Positions 1 to 11,918 of a stretch of DNA of 64,000 nucleotides are shown here, piece after piece; within the stretch, counting starts at the first letter, position 1; each line of letters begins with the position of its first letter. Both the position numbers and the translations under genes were made by a program. The notes under the pieces are model-generated. The model ran no database searches. It had not been told where the DNA came from and saw nothing but the letters and a program-made list of their open reading frames with translations. The DNA is from Viscum album (Eukaryota; Streptophyta; Magnoliopsida; Santalales; Viscaceae): contig OY728165.1 of NCBI GenBank assembly GCA_963277665.1, positions 1,153,106,050 to 1,153,170,049 of the forward strand. Direction: 5' to 3'.

Positions 1-1720
1 ATAACATTATAATGATTCTGTATATATGATATAACATCCATTTATTGATTATATTAATATCAAAAAAATGATATTATCGCTCGTGCGTACGCACGAACTA
101 CCGTCTCCCCGAACGCGATGAGATTCATTCACCATCATATACATTCAAGTATAATTATCATTTGATGATTAAAAATAATGATTAAGGACTTGATATAATT
201 CTAGATAAGAATAATATTCATCCTATTCATAACAAACACATCTTATGTAATAAAACATATAATAGAAAACGAGTAAGTTAACACCCGAGACGACGATATT
301 ACATAGATATAATTAGAGCAATGTTAAATGATCATATATGATATTATATTAATATATATGATTCTTGAATAATTTAAAAACAATGATTTCACAATTATAC
401 AGGAGGTTTACCTACCCCCAACCATGGAATAATTACAAGGTAATTGTTTATTTCACAATCTCTTCATTTCCCGAGGATGTTTATACATAATTATCTACTA
501 TGACCTCTTTAACATCAACATGCGTGTTTCTTAAAAATGTTTTTCAAAACATTTTTTATATTTTTCATAATATGGTTTAAAGTTATTTATACCATTTTTT
601 TGACTTTTTATAATATTTTTATTAAGGTATCTTTCCGTCGTTTTCCAAACAATGTTCTCTTGTATCCTCATCGACAAAATTAAGGTAAGAATGTCTTTTT
701 TAACTTATACGGTGGGTGAAGCTATTTTCTACCGTTATAAACTCGTCGAAGCTTCACTTACAGGATTTTTAGTTTATTTTCAATGTAAATGTTTCCTTTT
801 ATAATTATGTGAATTTAAAATGATTTGAAAAAGAGATATTTCTATCAAATGGTTTTGATTTCAACTATGTCAACATCCTTTGATGGATTTTAGGCTTATT
901 TGATGTTTATTTATTATGATACAAAACTTCCATATTGTATTGAAGATAGTTTGATATGTATGATTATGGATGTGTTATTTTTATACCATTCATGGTTTAT
1001 ATAGAATGTATTGACATTTCATATGCTAGTTTTAATATGAACAATTATGTTATGTTTAAACATTTTCATATGGAAATGCATTGGACTTAGTAAGTGATAG
1101 GTGGAGCCCGCTATTGCTCCTAGATGCATCGGTAGGTCTCCTGAGACAAACTAGTGTCTTGGAACAAGGCCTTGATAAAAATATTATTTTTAGTCTAGGC
1201 ATGAGGCCCTATCTATGTGGTTATGATAGTCTGGAAATATTAATTCCATCATTATGAATGTTGCTATTGATATTGAATGTGATTATTCGACTTGTAGAGT
1301 ACACATGTGAATAAGTAGATGGAATTATTTCATTTTATTTTTTCATATTATGATGTAGTTCAAGTTTTAAAGGCTTTTGTATTAGTTATACATTTCTTTA
1401 AATGTTTATGCTTATTTATGAAAGTCTCCGCTATATTGTTTTCCTTACTGAGCATATGAGATCACCCCTTTCAATATATTATTTTTTCCCAGGATTTGAA
1501 GAAGTAATATATGAATGACCTGTAGGAATAGTATGGGGGAAATGAAGAAAAGATTTTGTTGTAGTTTTTTTACTTTATGATGTAATGTAAGACTTATGAA
1601 TATATCTAGTGTTTCCAAGACTACTAAACTTATTGATCTTTTGAGATTTGATCTATTGTGATAATGCAAATGTTATGTAATAATGCCCCGACTCTGGGTA
1701 ACTGGGGTCAGAGCGTTATA
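1..1720 (+). repeat. 5' LTR (right-hand part) of the gag-only gypsy element
   Basis: This stretch parallels about 6310-8077 of the 3' LTR throughout. Both carry the GTGCGTAC-type motif (near 82), the CTTACTGAGCAT-type motif (near 1445), and the terminal block with AATGCCCCGACTC and GGGGTCAGAGCGTTATA. It ends just before a primer binding site. The first roughly 2 kb of this LTR should lie left of the window. It differs from the 3' LTR much more than the two copies of the 6.5-kb duplication differ from each other, so the insertion is old. Confidence 0.8.
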
Positions 1721-1721
1721 G

Positions 1722-1733
1722 TTGATATCAGAG
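1722..1733 (+). promoter_or_regulatory. Primer binding site, initiator tRNA-Met type
   Basis: TTGATATCAGAG follows the LTR end directly. It differs at one base from TTGGTATCAGAG, the usual plant tRNA-iMet priming site for minus-strand DNA synthesis. It fixes the 5' LTR end and the plus orientation. Confidence 0.75.
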
Positions 1734-2220
1734 AAAGTTTAGTACAAACCTTAGGAGCTAGATTTAGGTAAACTCTTATTAGATAACATATCCCTAATAT
1801 AGATATTGAGAATTAGTATAGAAGAACTTCCTAGAAATTTTGCATTGTAGATATTTTGTGAGTTTTCTAAGAAATACATCCCTATCTGGATAAGAGAAGG
1901 TAGAGGTGTCTCTAGCACTGATGTACCTAGTGGTTAAATCAGAAAACACCACTTTGAGCTAGACTCAAATGGGAACTGGTGCACAACAACGGGCCTTGAT
2001 GCAATCATTGTTACGAAACACCCAGTGTATATGCTTAGGATAATTCTCATTTTCTTTGCAAACCATTATGAAGGGTTTATGAGTATATACCTCCACAAAA
2101 AAACATTTTTATGATTATGTATTATATTCGTAAACTGTTTAATTTATGTTAAGTGTTTTACAAGAATGGAATTATGAATTTTGAATCATTAACTGAACTA
2201 GTTTATTCAATTGATTAGAA

Positions 2221-3288
2221 ATGGCTCCTAGTGGGAGGAATGGAAACTATATCGATGCACGCACTCCATGTAGGGATTTCCCTCCAGCTCAATATAGTTA
2301 TAGTGGAGCTTGTGAGGAAACTGGTGCTGATCAGCTAATCACCATACTGGGACAACTTAGTGAGGTTATCAATAAAAACCTTACCTATATGGAGGACCCC
2401 GATACGCAGCGTGGAGGATCAATGTTAGATCACATCATGAGGCAACAACCACAAAAATTCAATAGGAGTACTAATACATTTGTAGATGAGAAATGGATAA
2501 ATTCTCTAGAAAAAATATTTCAGGATTTAGCGAATAGTGAAAGGGAAAAAGTTATCATGTCAGCTTATCGCCTCACTGGATATTCTAATCAATGGTGGTC
2601 ATTGATTCAAAACAAAAATGAATATGATGAAGAATCAAGTAGGTAATTTATTGAGTTCAGAGAGATTTTCGTAAAAAAATACTTTCCTCGTGACCATCAA
2701 GAATATATGGGAAGACAATTACTGAGTCTAAGGCAAAATGAGGATGATAATGTTGCAAAGTATAAGTCAGCCATTACATGGTTAGTGAGGAATACTGCAG
2801 ATTATATACGTAACCAAAGAAGTATGATTTTTCGTTTCATTGATGGGTTAAATCAATTTCTCTGTCGATCATTATTATCATAATCCTTCTCATCATACGA
2901 AGATATTTTCTCATGTGCTATCAAGAGAGAAAATGAATTATCTAAGTCCTATGACAACAATGTTAAGAAAGAGAAGAAGATAACGGTGTATCCCGAGATA
3001 GATAAAGGGAAAAAGGGAAAGAAGGATTTTCCATTATGTGATAATTGTTGTAAGAAACACCCTGGTACTTGCCTAAAACGAATGAGAGTTTGTTACAAAT
3101 GTGGAGAAAAAGGTCACTAGTCTCATAATTGCAAGGGAAAGAGAGAGGATATCAATGTTGAATGCTACAATTGTAGAGAAATAGGGCATTATGGAAATTA
3201 ATTCCTTATGTGCCAAGGAAAATTACCTCATTAAAGGCCAAGGGAGCAAGGACATGCTTTTGTTGTTACTACAGATGTCATTGAATAA
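2221..3288 (+). pseudogene. gag pseudogene of the gag-only gypsy element
   Basis: A single reading frame of 355 codons runs from ATG at 2221 to TAA at 3286 with no frameshift, but in-frame stops interrupt it at 2644, 2881, 3118, 3199 and 3232. The middle has the usual gypsy gag layout, including a WW-containing helix (NQWWSLI near codon 123) and a basic segment reading FVKKYFPRDH. The C-terminal part has two CCHC zinc knuckles, CYKCGEKGH...NC near 3090 and CYNCREIGH near 3162, the second incomplete. Gag packages element RNA in cytoplasmic particles. With five stops this copy cannot make a full protein. The region before 2221 (1734-2220) is an untranslated leader without visible coding sense. 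Confidence 0.85.
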
Positions 3289-4337
3289 TTAATGTATTTG
3301 TGTTTTTGGACACAAGGATTATATTATGGTTATAATAATAATATAATATATGTATGGATTGTACTTCAGTACTTATTGTTTTCATTAAGGTTTTAATATA
3401 ATGAATTTAATCATATTTTAAGTATGTGACAATAAGAATCATTACATTTTTTGTGGAATCTGATGTTACAATTGATTTTTGGAATTTAGAAACCTTTAAG
3501 AGGGAGAGTGTGGACAGAACTAATTTGGATAACTATATAGGTTGGAATGAATTATGTTGAACTTTGGATAGTATATATTATGGTTAAATCATTTCTTACG
3601 ATTATTTTTGGAATATTATAATACTATAGATTTAGGAAAAGGACAACCTATAGGTCGGGGGATGACCCATCATGTCGGAGAAAGAAGCAGGAATTGAACC
3701 CACAACCATATTACCACTGACCTTTAATACCTACAAGTAGCCAACAGGAAGTCCCTGGTTATTAAAAAATAGTTTTCATAATCTAAATGGTGTGTTTTAA
3801 TATATGGAATATAGTACTATTGGGATAAATATAATATTTCTAAGTTCGATTATCTTTTTGAGTAAAAGATGAGTTTGTGGTAGAAATTAGTTGAAGGTTT
3901 AAACTCTACTTGTCAAGTATTTATATATACCTCTCTATTATTCTATTAATAAATTGATTATTAAACTGTAGTTAAGGGATATTAAAACAAAAAATGTGTT
4001 ATCCTTATACCTTATGTTTTGTTAAACTGATGATATTTTAAATCACCATAGATTGAAGGCTTTGAGGCCCTCAATTTTACACTTATTAGTGATTGATAAC
4101 CTCATTCACTCCCTAAAAATATTCACATTTTTCAACTAATTATGTGTTGCTAATTTCCACCAATGTTATCCTAATCGAGATCATAATTTGTTGATGACTT
4201 TTTCATTTCACTTTCCCTCTTATGAAGAATAAATTTTATTAATCTTATTTCCAATCTAGGTTTTACACAAAGTTATTTTCTATTTCCATCCTCTTATTTT
4301 CGAAGAACAATTTCAAATTGAGAGGTCTCTATTTATT
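3289..4337 (+). other. Noncoding spacer where pol would be expected
   Basis: No pol motif (DTGA, YVDD/FVDD, D35E integrase core) is seen in any frame over about 1 kb between gag and the polypurine tract. The only recognisable item is a tRNA-like scrap near 3690-3725. The spacer is AT-rich and may be a relic or filler of a non-autonomous element. Confidence 0.5.
3690..3725 (-). repeat. Possible tRNA-related or SINE-like fragment
   Basis: On the minus strand, GGTCAGTGGT (A-box-like) is followed by GGGTTCAATTCC (B-box-like). These resemble the two halves of a polymerase III internal promoter. The spacing of about 12 bases is shorter than in a normal tRNA or SINE, and no poly-A tail or target duplication is visible. 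It could be chance similarity or an internally deleted SINE head. Confidence 0.3.
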
Positions 4338-4351
4338 GAAGGAGGGGATAA
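4338..4351 (+). promoter_or_regulatory. Polypurine tract of the gag-only element
   Basis: GAAGGAGGGGATAA lies directly before the TG that opens the 3' LTR. In LTR retrotransposons this tract primes plus-strand DNA synthesis. It sets the LTR start at 4352. Confidence 0.75.
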
Positions 4352-5897
4352 TGTAATACCTCAAGATTCCATGGTACGCTTCTCTTTGAATAATATAGTA
4401 GCGTGTGTTGTATGCAACTTCGTGTTCTAACACACACCACAACCAATCAAATAAGCCATTATGAATATTAATACCCACTTTTTGATATTTTATAAATATT
4501 TTCTTTCAAAATGGACTTCATTTTTGGATTCAGAATATCGAAATTAGATTAGGGTGAATTTTTGGTATTTTTCTGAAAACATCCAATTTTTGATGAATAT
4601 TGAAAAAACAATGAGTTATAGTTTAAAACTGATTTTTTATTTAAATAAATATTTATTATATTATAATTTAATTAAGGTAAAAATATATACATAATACCTA
4701 TATATGTTCAATGCAATTCATTGGTGTTAGTTTAGAATAATTTTAGATATATAAAAATTTTATTGAACATTTCACCGTCTTTTACCCACCTCCTAGGAGA
4801 ATTTGGAAATTCACATAGAACATAATTTTACCACTTCTATGAGTGGAATTTCTAAAATAAGAGAGAAATAGTTAATATCAAGGATTAAAATGTGGTTCAA
4901 TGAGATAAATGTAATTTTTGATGAATAGTAAATTTTTACTTTTATTTACCACGTTTAAAAGTAAATAGGGTAATTAAGGGTAAAAATTATATTCATATTA
5001 CCCTAAAACATGTCATAATTCTATTGGAAATGTTTGTTTAGACCAAAAATAACCTTATGAATAAAACATTATCATTTAGGTACACTTGGATTATTTTAGG
5101 ACATTAATTATTATTTAATTTAATGAAGAGTTAAAAGAGAGAAAATCAATGTTTAATTACTAATTTTTATTAATATATGGTTATACATAAGATAAATTTG
5201 ACTATAAATATTCATTAGATATCTAAAAATTATTCCTACCTAATGGTATTTTATTTATAATTTTTATACCTTAAATAAGATAATTTATTTATGACATAAT
5301 GGTGATGCAGTGATTACCAATTTAATGAAAAATTAAAATAATTGAAATTATAAATAACCAAATAAATGTAATTTGAGACTTTTTATAAATAAAAATAATT
5401 TTTTAGGTTAATATGACATTTTAGTATTTATTTTATTATTTTTTTTCGAAGTAATCATGCTGTTATGATTTACACAAAAATCAAATACGAAATACTGTCA
5501 AAATTGACATAAAAGTTTTTTTTAAAACAAATATTATATTATTAATAGATATTAAATTCCTAAAAATATATGTATTGGACAAAGGACATATATAATTATA
5601 TTTGAATCATTAATGGACATGTTGGGGTATCTTTGACTTATATAGTATGTTTATTAACTATTGAATATAAAAATAAAATGAGACATGGTAAATGTCAATC
5701 TATTTAACTAAGAGTTAAATATAAATGATAAGGTTAATACAGTGACCCAAACCTATCTAAAATATATTGGTTGAAAGTATTTCGTCCCATAACCTCCTTA
5801 AAATTTAAATAATCCACTTATGAGCCATTAGAAACCGAATATAAATTTATTATAAAATAATATTTCTAGCATTTCCAAAGGTGCCCCACACCCCTCT

Positions 5898-5906
5898 TAT
5901 AAAAGG
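5898..5906 (+). promoter_or_regulatory. LTR TATA box
   Basis: TATAAAAGG lies in the context CACCCCTCTTATAAAAGGTC, followed by a C/T-rich run that could hold the transcription start. The same context recurs in the related LTRs at 35786 (TATAAACGG) and, on the minus strand, near 63482-63491 (TATAAAAACC). In both LTRs of the 50.8-60.7 kb element it has decayed. Confidence 0.6.
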
Positions 5907-6249
5907 TCACTCCCCCTTCTCTCTAATTTACTCCTTCAAAGCCTTTTATCTCGGCCAAAACCTACCCAATTATTCTCTAAACTTACCTAAATTAATCCTA
6001 CAGGCCTTATTTTTATCAGAAGTCCAATCTAAAGATCCCTTTTGAACAAATGAAAAATAAGAACCCGAAGAAGAGGTAATGTTATCACCACCCTCTTTCA
6101 AGTTCCTTTCTTCTTAAACATCTTCTTTCACTGTTATTACCATTATAAAAAAATAACTCTAGAATATAATATATACTATGATGATATTATAAATATGGTA
6201 CAACAATATTCAGTATTCTATCCATCCTTTGAATGACATGTCACCATAC

Positions 6250-6467
6250 GTGCGTACGTACGGATTAAAGTCTCCACGTCGTGGTGTAATTGTTATTCAA
6301 TAAATTATTATTTGGATGGGTATAATAATGATTTGTAATTCATGTAAATAATAAATATAAAATTATAATTATTCTGTATATATTATATATCATCCAATTA
6401 TATATTATTTTAATATCAAAACAATGATATTATCGATTGTGCGTATGTACGGACTAAAGTCTCCACG
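6250..6467 (+). repeat. Direct repeat of a GTGCGTAC-type motif downstream of the LTR promoter
   Basis: GTGCGTACGTACGGATTAAA begins at 6250 and a near copy, GTGCGTATGTACGGACTAAA, begins at 6439, 189 bases later. Both continue into AGTCTCCACG. A third relative sits at about 82 in the 5' LTR, and a diverged minus-strand version occurs at about 52.03, 59.85 and 62.73 kb. The core CGTACGTACG is a palindrome. Its position just after the presumed start site suggests a leader or regulatory element; its function is unknown. Confidence 0.6.
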
Positions 6468-9400
6468 AACACGATGAGATTCATTCTCCATCGTATCCAT
6501 TAAAGTCTAATTATCATTTCATGATTAAAAATAATGTTAATGGACTTTATATCATTATGAATATGAGTAAGATACATCTTATTCATAACAAACATGGATT
6601 ATGTAACAAAACATATAAAAGGAAATAAGTAAGATAACACCCGAAACACCAATAATACTAAGATATTATTAGAGAAATGTTAAAAGATCATATATGATAT
6701 CATATTAATGTATATGATTCGTGAATAATTTAAAAACAATTATCTCACCATTATACAGGAGGTTAACCTACCACCAACCAAAGAAAAGTATATGGTAAGG
6801 GATTATTTCACAATCCCTTCATTATCAGAGGTTGTTTATAGATAATTATCTATTAGGAACTCTTTATGATCCACATCCATGATTCTTAAAAATGTATTTC
6901 AAAAAATTCTTACTATTTTACAGAATATGGGTTACATTCATTTATACCCGTGTTTGATTTTTTATAAGAAGTTTATAAATGAATATTTCCATCATTTTCC
7001 AAACAAGTTACTTTTTATCCTTTTCGACAAATGTATGGTAAGAATGTCTTTTTTAACTTATACTGTGGGTGTGGCTATTTTCTACCATTATAAACTCATC
7101 GAAGATTATCTTACAGGCTTATAAGAATACTTTCAAAGTTAATGTTTTATTTTATAACTATGTGACTATTAAATGATTTCAAAAAAGAGATATTTCTCTC
7201 AAATAGTCTTGATTTCATTTATGTCGACATCCTTTAATAGTTTTTACGCTTATTTATAGTTTATTTATTATGATACAAAACTTTCATATTGTATTAAAGG
7301 GTTTGTGATATGTTAGACTATGGATGTGTTATTTTTATAACACTCATGGTTTATGGAGAAATTGTTGACATTTATTATGCTATTTTTAATATTAATGTTT
7401 ATGTTATGTTTAAAACTTTTCATATTTGAATGCATTGGACTTAGTATGTGACGGGTGGAGCCCACTATAGCTCCTCAATGCATCGATTGGTCTAATGAGA
7501 CAAACTAGTGTATTGTAACAATGACTTTACAAAAATCTTATTTGTAGTCTTGGCACGAGGCCTTGGCTAGGTGGTTATGATAGTATAGAATTATGCAGTC
7601 CATAATTATAAAAGTGGTTATTGATATTTCATGTGATTATTCGACTAGTTGAATATCAATGTGAATAAGTAAATGGAAGTATTTCATTTTATTTTTGCCA
7701 TATTATGCTGATGATCATGTTTAAAAGGATTTTGATTGAGTTATACATTTCCTTAAATGTTTATGCTTATTTATGAATGTTTCTACTATATTGTTATCCT
7801 TACCGTGCATCTGATCCCACCCCTTTCAATGTTTTATTTTTTTCCCAGAATGTGAAGAAATAATTTATGAATGACCTGGAGGAATAGTATGGAGGGATAT
7901 GAATACTAGATGGTGTTGTAGTTTTTTTACATTATGAGGTAATGTAAGACATATGAATATATCTAGTGTTTCCAAGACTACTAAACTAATTGATATTTCG
8001 AGACATGATCTTTAGTGATCAGGCCGATGTAATGTAATAATGCACCGACTCGGGGAAACTGGGTTCGGGGCATTACATTGGTTACATAGAATGTTATGTT
8101 TAATTAATTTCCTTTTTTAATTATATGATTCATTAGTTATTTACAATTCCATGTCTAGTATATTGTTTTTCTTCAAATTAGGCATCACTAAACTCTATAT
8201 AGACCACAAATTATGCTCTGTGTGGATTAACATTAGGTGGTTTGATATATAATGATTATCAAAAAATATGAATTGATATATATATATATATATACGATCA
8301 ATTATTTTATACATTTTATTGCACCACATAAAAAAATAATTTTACTATTAGGAAAACCAATTTAAAGGATTTGTGAGATCGCTAATAGAAATTACATCAC
8401 ACTGAAGCCCCAAAATAAAACAGATTACCGTACCTAGTGAGAATATTATAAGAACAAACAAACTAGATCAACCAAAATATAGATGACCTACCATACACAA
8501 GGGAATACATGAAGAGTAGAACAATTTAAAACATTCACAGTGAATGACTATGTAGGTCATCCCAGTGCCCACCTACACTCAAGTAATATGATCGTGAACT
8601 AGTAAAAATTAGATTAGTCCATCCTTGATGAACCAACCTATCTCACTAGTCCCATCAAACTACCTATCACCTAAACCATCCCAGGAGTGTGAAGCTAACA
8701 TGTGGGACTATTTGAGAACACTTAATAACATAGTACCAAATTACCTAAACACAATCTAAACATGATTTTTCAGTCATCCAATATAGTATTTACTTACCAA
8801 GAATAAACATGTCATTTATACCAAGGGAGTATGTGAAAATAAAATTGGAATATTTACATATGGTACAGAAAACATTTCATACAACTCAAATAAAAAAACC
8901 ATTTATTGATAAATATACTATAACATCATATATATATATATTATAAATTGATAAAAAACCTATAACAAACACTACAAATTCCAGTGGTGATCAATGGTGT
9001 CATCACAACCAATAATCCAAATTTAAAGTGCCAAACATGCAATTAAACTAAATCTAACATTGTATCCATGCTATTTTACTTAAATTTTAGTTTAAAATTT
9101 TTAAATAATTTGAAAATATTTATAAATAACCCTTTTTTATATATTAAATATTTCCATAAATATTTGTTTCTTATATTAAACACCAATATATATCATATTA
9201 CTTTAATTTTCTATAAAAATTGACTTTAAATGACTCATAATAATATGATAGAACTATTGTTTTGATAAAAAAATTTAATTAAATATAATTTATCAAAATT
9301 AATGAAAATACATTTATTATAATAATGTAATTCAACAGAAATGTTTTCTAAATCCATTATTAACATAAAAAATAGACAAATTTTAAATTAAATTGAGAGA

Positions 9401-9978
9401 AAACATTAATTCATAAATTTTAATGGATGGAGTGGAAACCTAAATTGGAAAGATAAAAGATAATATTTTCATTAGAAATCATATCAAAATTGAGGGAGGA
9501 TACACTTAAATTGATGAAGAAAGATGTGGAAACCCTCTAAGGGATCCAAAGAGGTATGATTCATCATGAGGGAGAAGATAAGAGAGAGCCATGAAAACAC
9601 TACATTAACACAAACCGCATAACGTAGACAAGAGATCAATGAGTGGGTATAAGATAAAATAACACCCCTTGGATTAGAGCATTGATTCGTCAAAAAGAAT
9701 TTAACAAGGATCACTGGGAATACGAGACATCCATAAAAACATTAGAATCATGTCTTAATAAGTGAACATAGGGATTGTTTAAATATATTTGGGAAATATA
9801 TATCACAGCTTCCAAAAAACGTAGATAAGGATAGCATTTATTAGTGATGAATTAACATATGTTGACAAAAGATATATTTACTAGTGTTAAATAAGAACAG
9901 ATAAAAGTCATCCTTTTTATTGTGAAAACATTAGAATTGATGAATGATTTATAAATATAAATATAGATATAACATTTG

Positions 9979-10135
9979 TATATATATATATATATATAAA
10001 TATATTCATTACTTAAAAATATATATTAAAATTTAATAATTATTTAAATATACATTCATTTATAATTATTAACATAAATTTTTTTAAATATATATATATA
10101 TAATTATAAATATATTATATATATATATATATAAT
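9979..10135. repeat. TA dinucleotide runs (copy 1)
   Basis: Several TATATA runs occur at about 9979-9998, 10087-10102 and 10110-10132, separated by AT-only DNA. The corresponding runs in copy 2 (about 16494-16652) have slightly different lengths, as expected from replication slippage. Confidence 0.8.
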
Positions 10136-11067
10136 AAATACAAATATAAATATAAATATTTTAAATATTTTAATTTTTTTAAAATTTTTATTACAATTTC
10201 ATAATAACTTAATTATATATATTTATTTACTTCTAATTCTATAAATAACTATTTAACAAAAAGTACATACTTATTTTTAATTATAAATACATAAATTTAT
10301 AAATATGGTAAATATAAATTTTTAAATATATTATTTAATAAATTTTTATATTCATATATAATTTTAACATTATTAATGAATATATAATTTCAAAACAATG
10401 CAGGTTAAAAATGAGTTTAATTGAATAAATTAAATTAATTACACTAAAAATATTTAAAAATGTTTGAGTCTTATTTATTTAAAATAAATTAATAATTTTT
10501 TTTAATATATATTTATATAGAGATTAATAATTGATGAAATTATTAGAAGATAGTATATATATTTTATAATATTATGAAATTTGAAAAAAAAAATCATGAA
10601 AATAATTATAAAAGTTATTAAAAAATAATAATAAACAACATTAATAATATAAAAAATAATTAAATAAAATTTTATGATAAAAAAATAATATTATATATTG
10701 CATTTTATAAAATTATATTCTAAAATGAATACAAAAATTTGAATAAATTACAAAAATATTATGTTTATGTGTTTTGATATAAAATTTCATTAATTATATA
10801 AATAAATATGTTTGGGCAATTTATATAAAACTAAAATATTTCTGTATATGTATTTTTTAAATCAATGTGACAGAAATTTTATATATGTTAAATTGAAAAA
10901 TATAAATGATATTAACTCATGTCTATTTCTCTATGAAATTAATCATTTTTTAATAAATTTAAATATTTAATAAATAACTTATCTACATAAAAATATTTTT
11001 CTTTTTTAATAAAAGCTTAAATATTTTTTATTATATAAATAATATTTTAGAAATATTTAATATATTG

Positions 11068-11092
11068 ATATATATATATATATATATATATA
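11068..11092. repeat. TA microsatellite (copy 1)
   Basis: The AT/TA run is about 25 bases here against about 19 in copy 2 (17586-17604). The next run (about 11241-11258 against 17753-17774) differs the other way. These opposite changes are useful markers for telling the two copies apart in reads. Confidence 0.8.
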
Positions 11093-11757
11093 ATCATATT
11101 TCTATGATAGTTTTATTGATGAATGATTATGTATAAAACCCATTAAAATGAATACAAATTAATATGTATTAAATTATTATATATTTTTTCATTTTTTATA
11201 CTAATATGTAATATGTATCATTTATTAATACGTATAATTAATATATATATATATATATTTAAAATTTATTCATATTTATTAATTATTGTTTCATTTATAA
11301 ATTTTTAAATATTTTTGTAATTGTGTAAGTTTATTTATTTAATTATTATAATTTATTCATTTTAATTTTTTTTATTTATTATTGTTTTTCCATTTTATAT
11401 ATCTATATTTTATATATAATATTTATTAATAATTAAAAAATATATATATAAATATAATTTTTTTTCATTTTTATCAATAATTATTTATTTAATAAAATGA
11501 TTATTGTTATCTTAAATTAATAATTTATAATTAGAATTTGATTAATAATTTAATTATAATCATTTCATAAATATATAATATAATATTTAATGATATTAAT
11601 TATTTATAAATATGCATATTAAATTTACTTATTTAGTTCCAATAATAATTTCTTTAAAAACATTATTATTATTTCAAATACACTGAATTTTTATTTTTAC
11701 TTGTCAAATTTTTTATTTTATTTAGGAAAATTTCCAAGATAACAGTAGAGAACATAT

Positions 11758-11918
11758 AAAGGGTACCTATTATCAATGCTAAAAATAATGTTCTGATAAA
11801 GGGTACCAATTATTAATGCTAAAAAATATGAAATAAGTTTATCCTTTATGAGTACAACAAAAAATGCTTCTAGAGGGTACATTTTATCAGCATTTTTAGC
11901 AATGATAAAAGGATACAT
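11758..11918. repeat. Short direct and inverted repeat cluster built on GGGTACC...AATGCTAAAAA
   Basis: AAAGGGTACC(T/A)ATTAT(C/T)AATGCTAAAAA appears twice, 40 bases apart (11758 and 11798). An inverted relative, TTTTTAGCAATGATAAAAGG, lies at about 11894-11914. The outer copies could pair into a stem. The same cluster is present in copy 2 at about 18275-18435 with a few changes. I do not recognise the family; it might be a decayed small inverted-repeat element. Confidence 0.45.

Larger units (their letters stand above)
1..8077 (+). mobile_element. Gag-only long-LTR Ty3/gypsy retrotransposon, 5' end outside the window
   Basis: In order the sequence shows the end of a 5' LTR, an initiator tRNA-Met type primer binding site, a gag pseudogene with two zinc knuckles, about 1 kb of noncoding spacer, a polypurine tract, and a 3' LTR of 3726 bp. 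No protease, reverse transcriptase, RNase H or integrase motif is seen between gag and the polypurine tract. The element therefore looks non-autonomous, or it has lost its whole pol. Its LTR belongs to the same family as the LTRs at 34.6-36.5/49.1-50.8 kb, 50.8-54.4 kb, 58.6-60.7 kb and 62.35-64 kb. The target-site duplication cannot be tested because the 5' end lies outside the window. Confidence 0.8.
4352..8077 (+). repeat. 3' LTR of the gag-only gypsy element (3726 bp)
   Basis: It begins TGTAATACCTC after the polypurine tract and ends GGGGCATTACA, so it has the usual TG...CA ends and a short terminal inverted repeat. It contains a TATA box near 5898, two copies of a GTGCGTAC-type motif after it, and a CTTAC(C/T)G(A/T)GCAT block about 270 bases before the end. 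At 3.7 kb it is very long for an LTR. From 6129 onward it is included in the 6.5-kb tandem duplication. The open frame at 6879-7124 lies inside the LTR and I do not regard it as a gene. Confidence 0.85.

Noticed and set aside
6879..7124. 81-codon plus-strand frame, identical at 13397-13642
   Set aside because: It lies inside an LTR. Its identity in the two copies is explained by the recent tandem duplication, and the equivalent in the 5' LTR (near 520-770) is not open.
9484..9714. Minus-strand 76-codon frame, repeated at 15999-16229
   Set aside because: No recognisable domain. Identity reflects the duplication, not selection.
9979..11258. Centromeric or satellite DNA
   Set aside because: The AT-rich tract has TA runs but no regular longer unit repeated in tandem, apart from the single 6.5-kb duplication.
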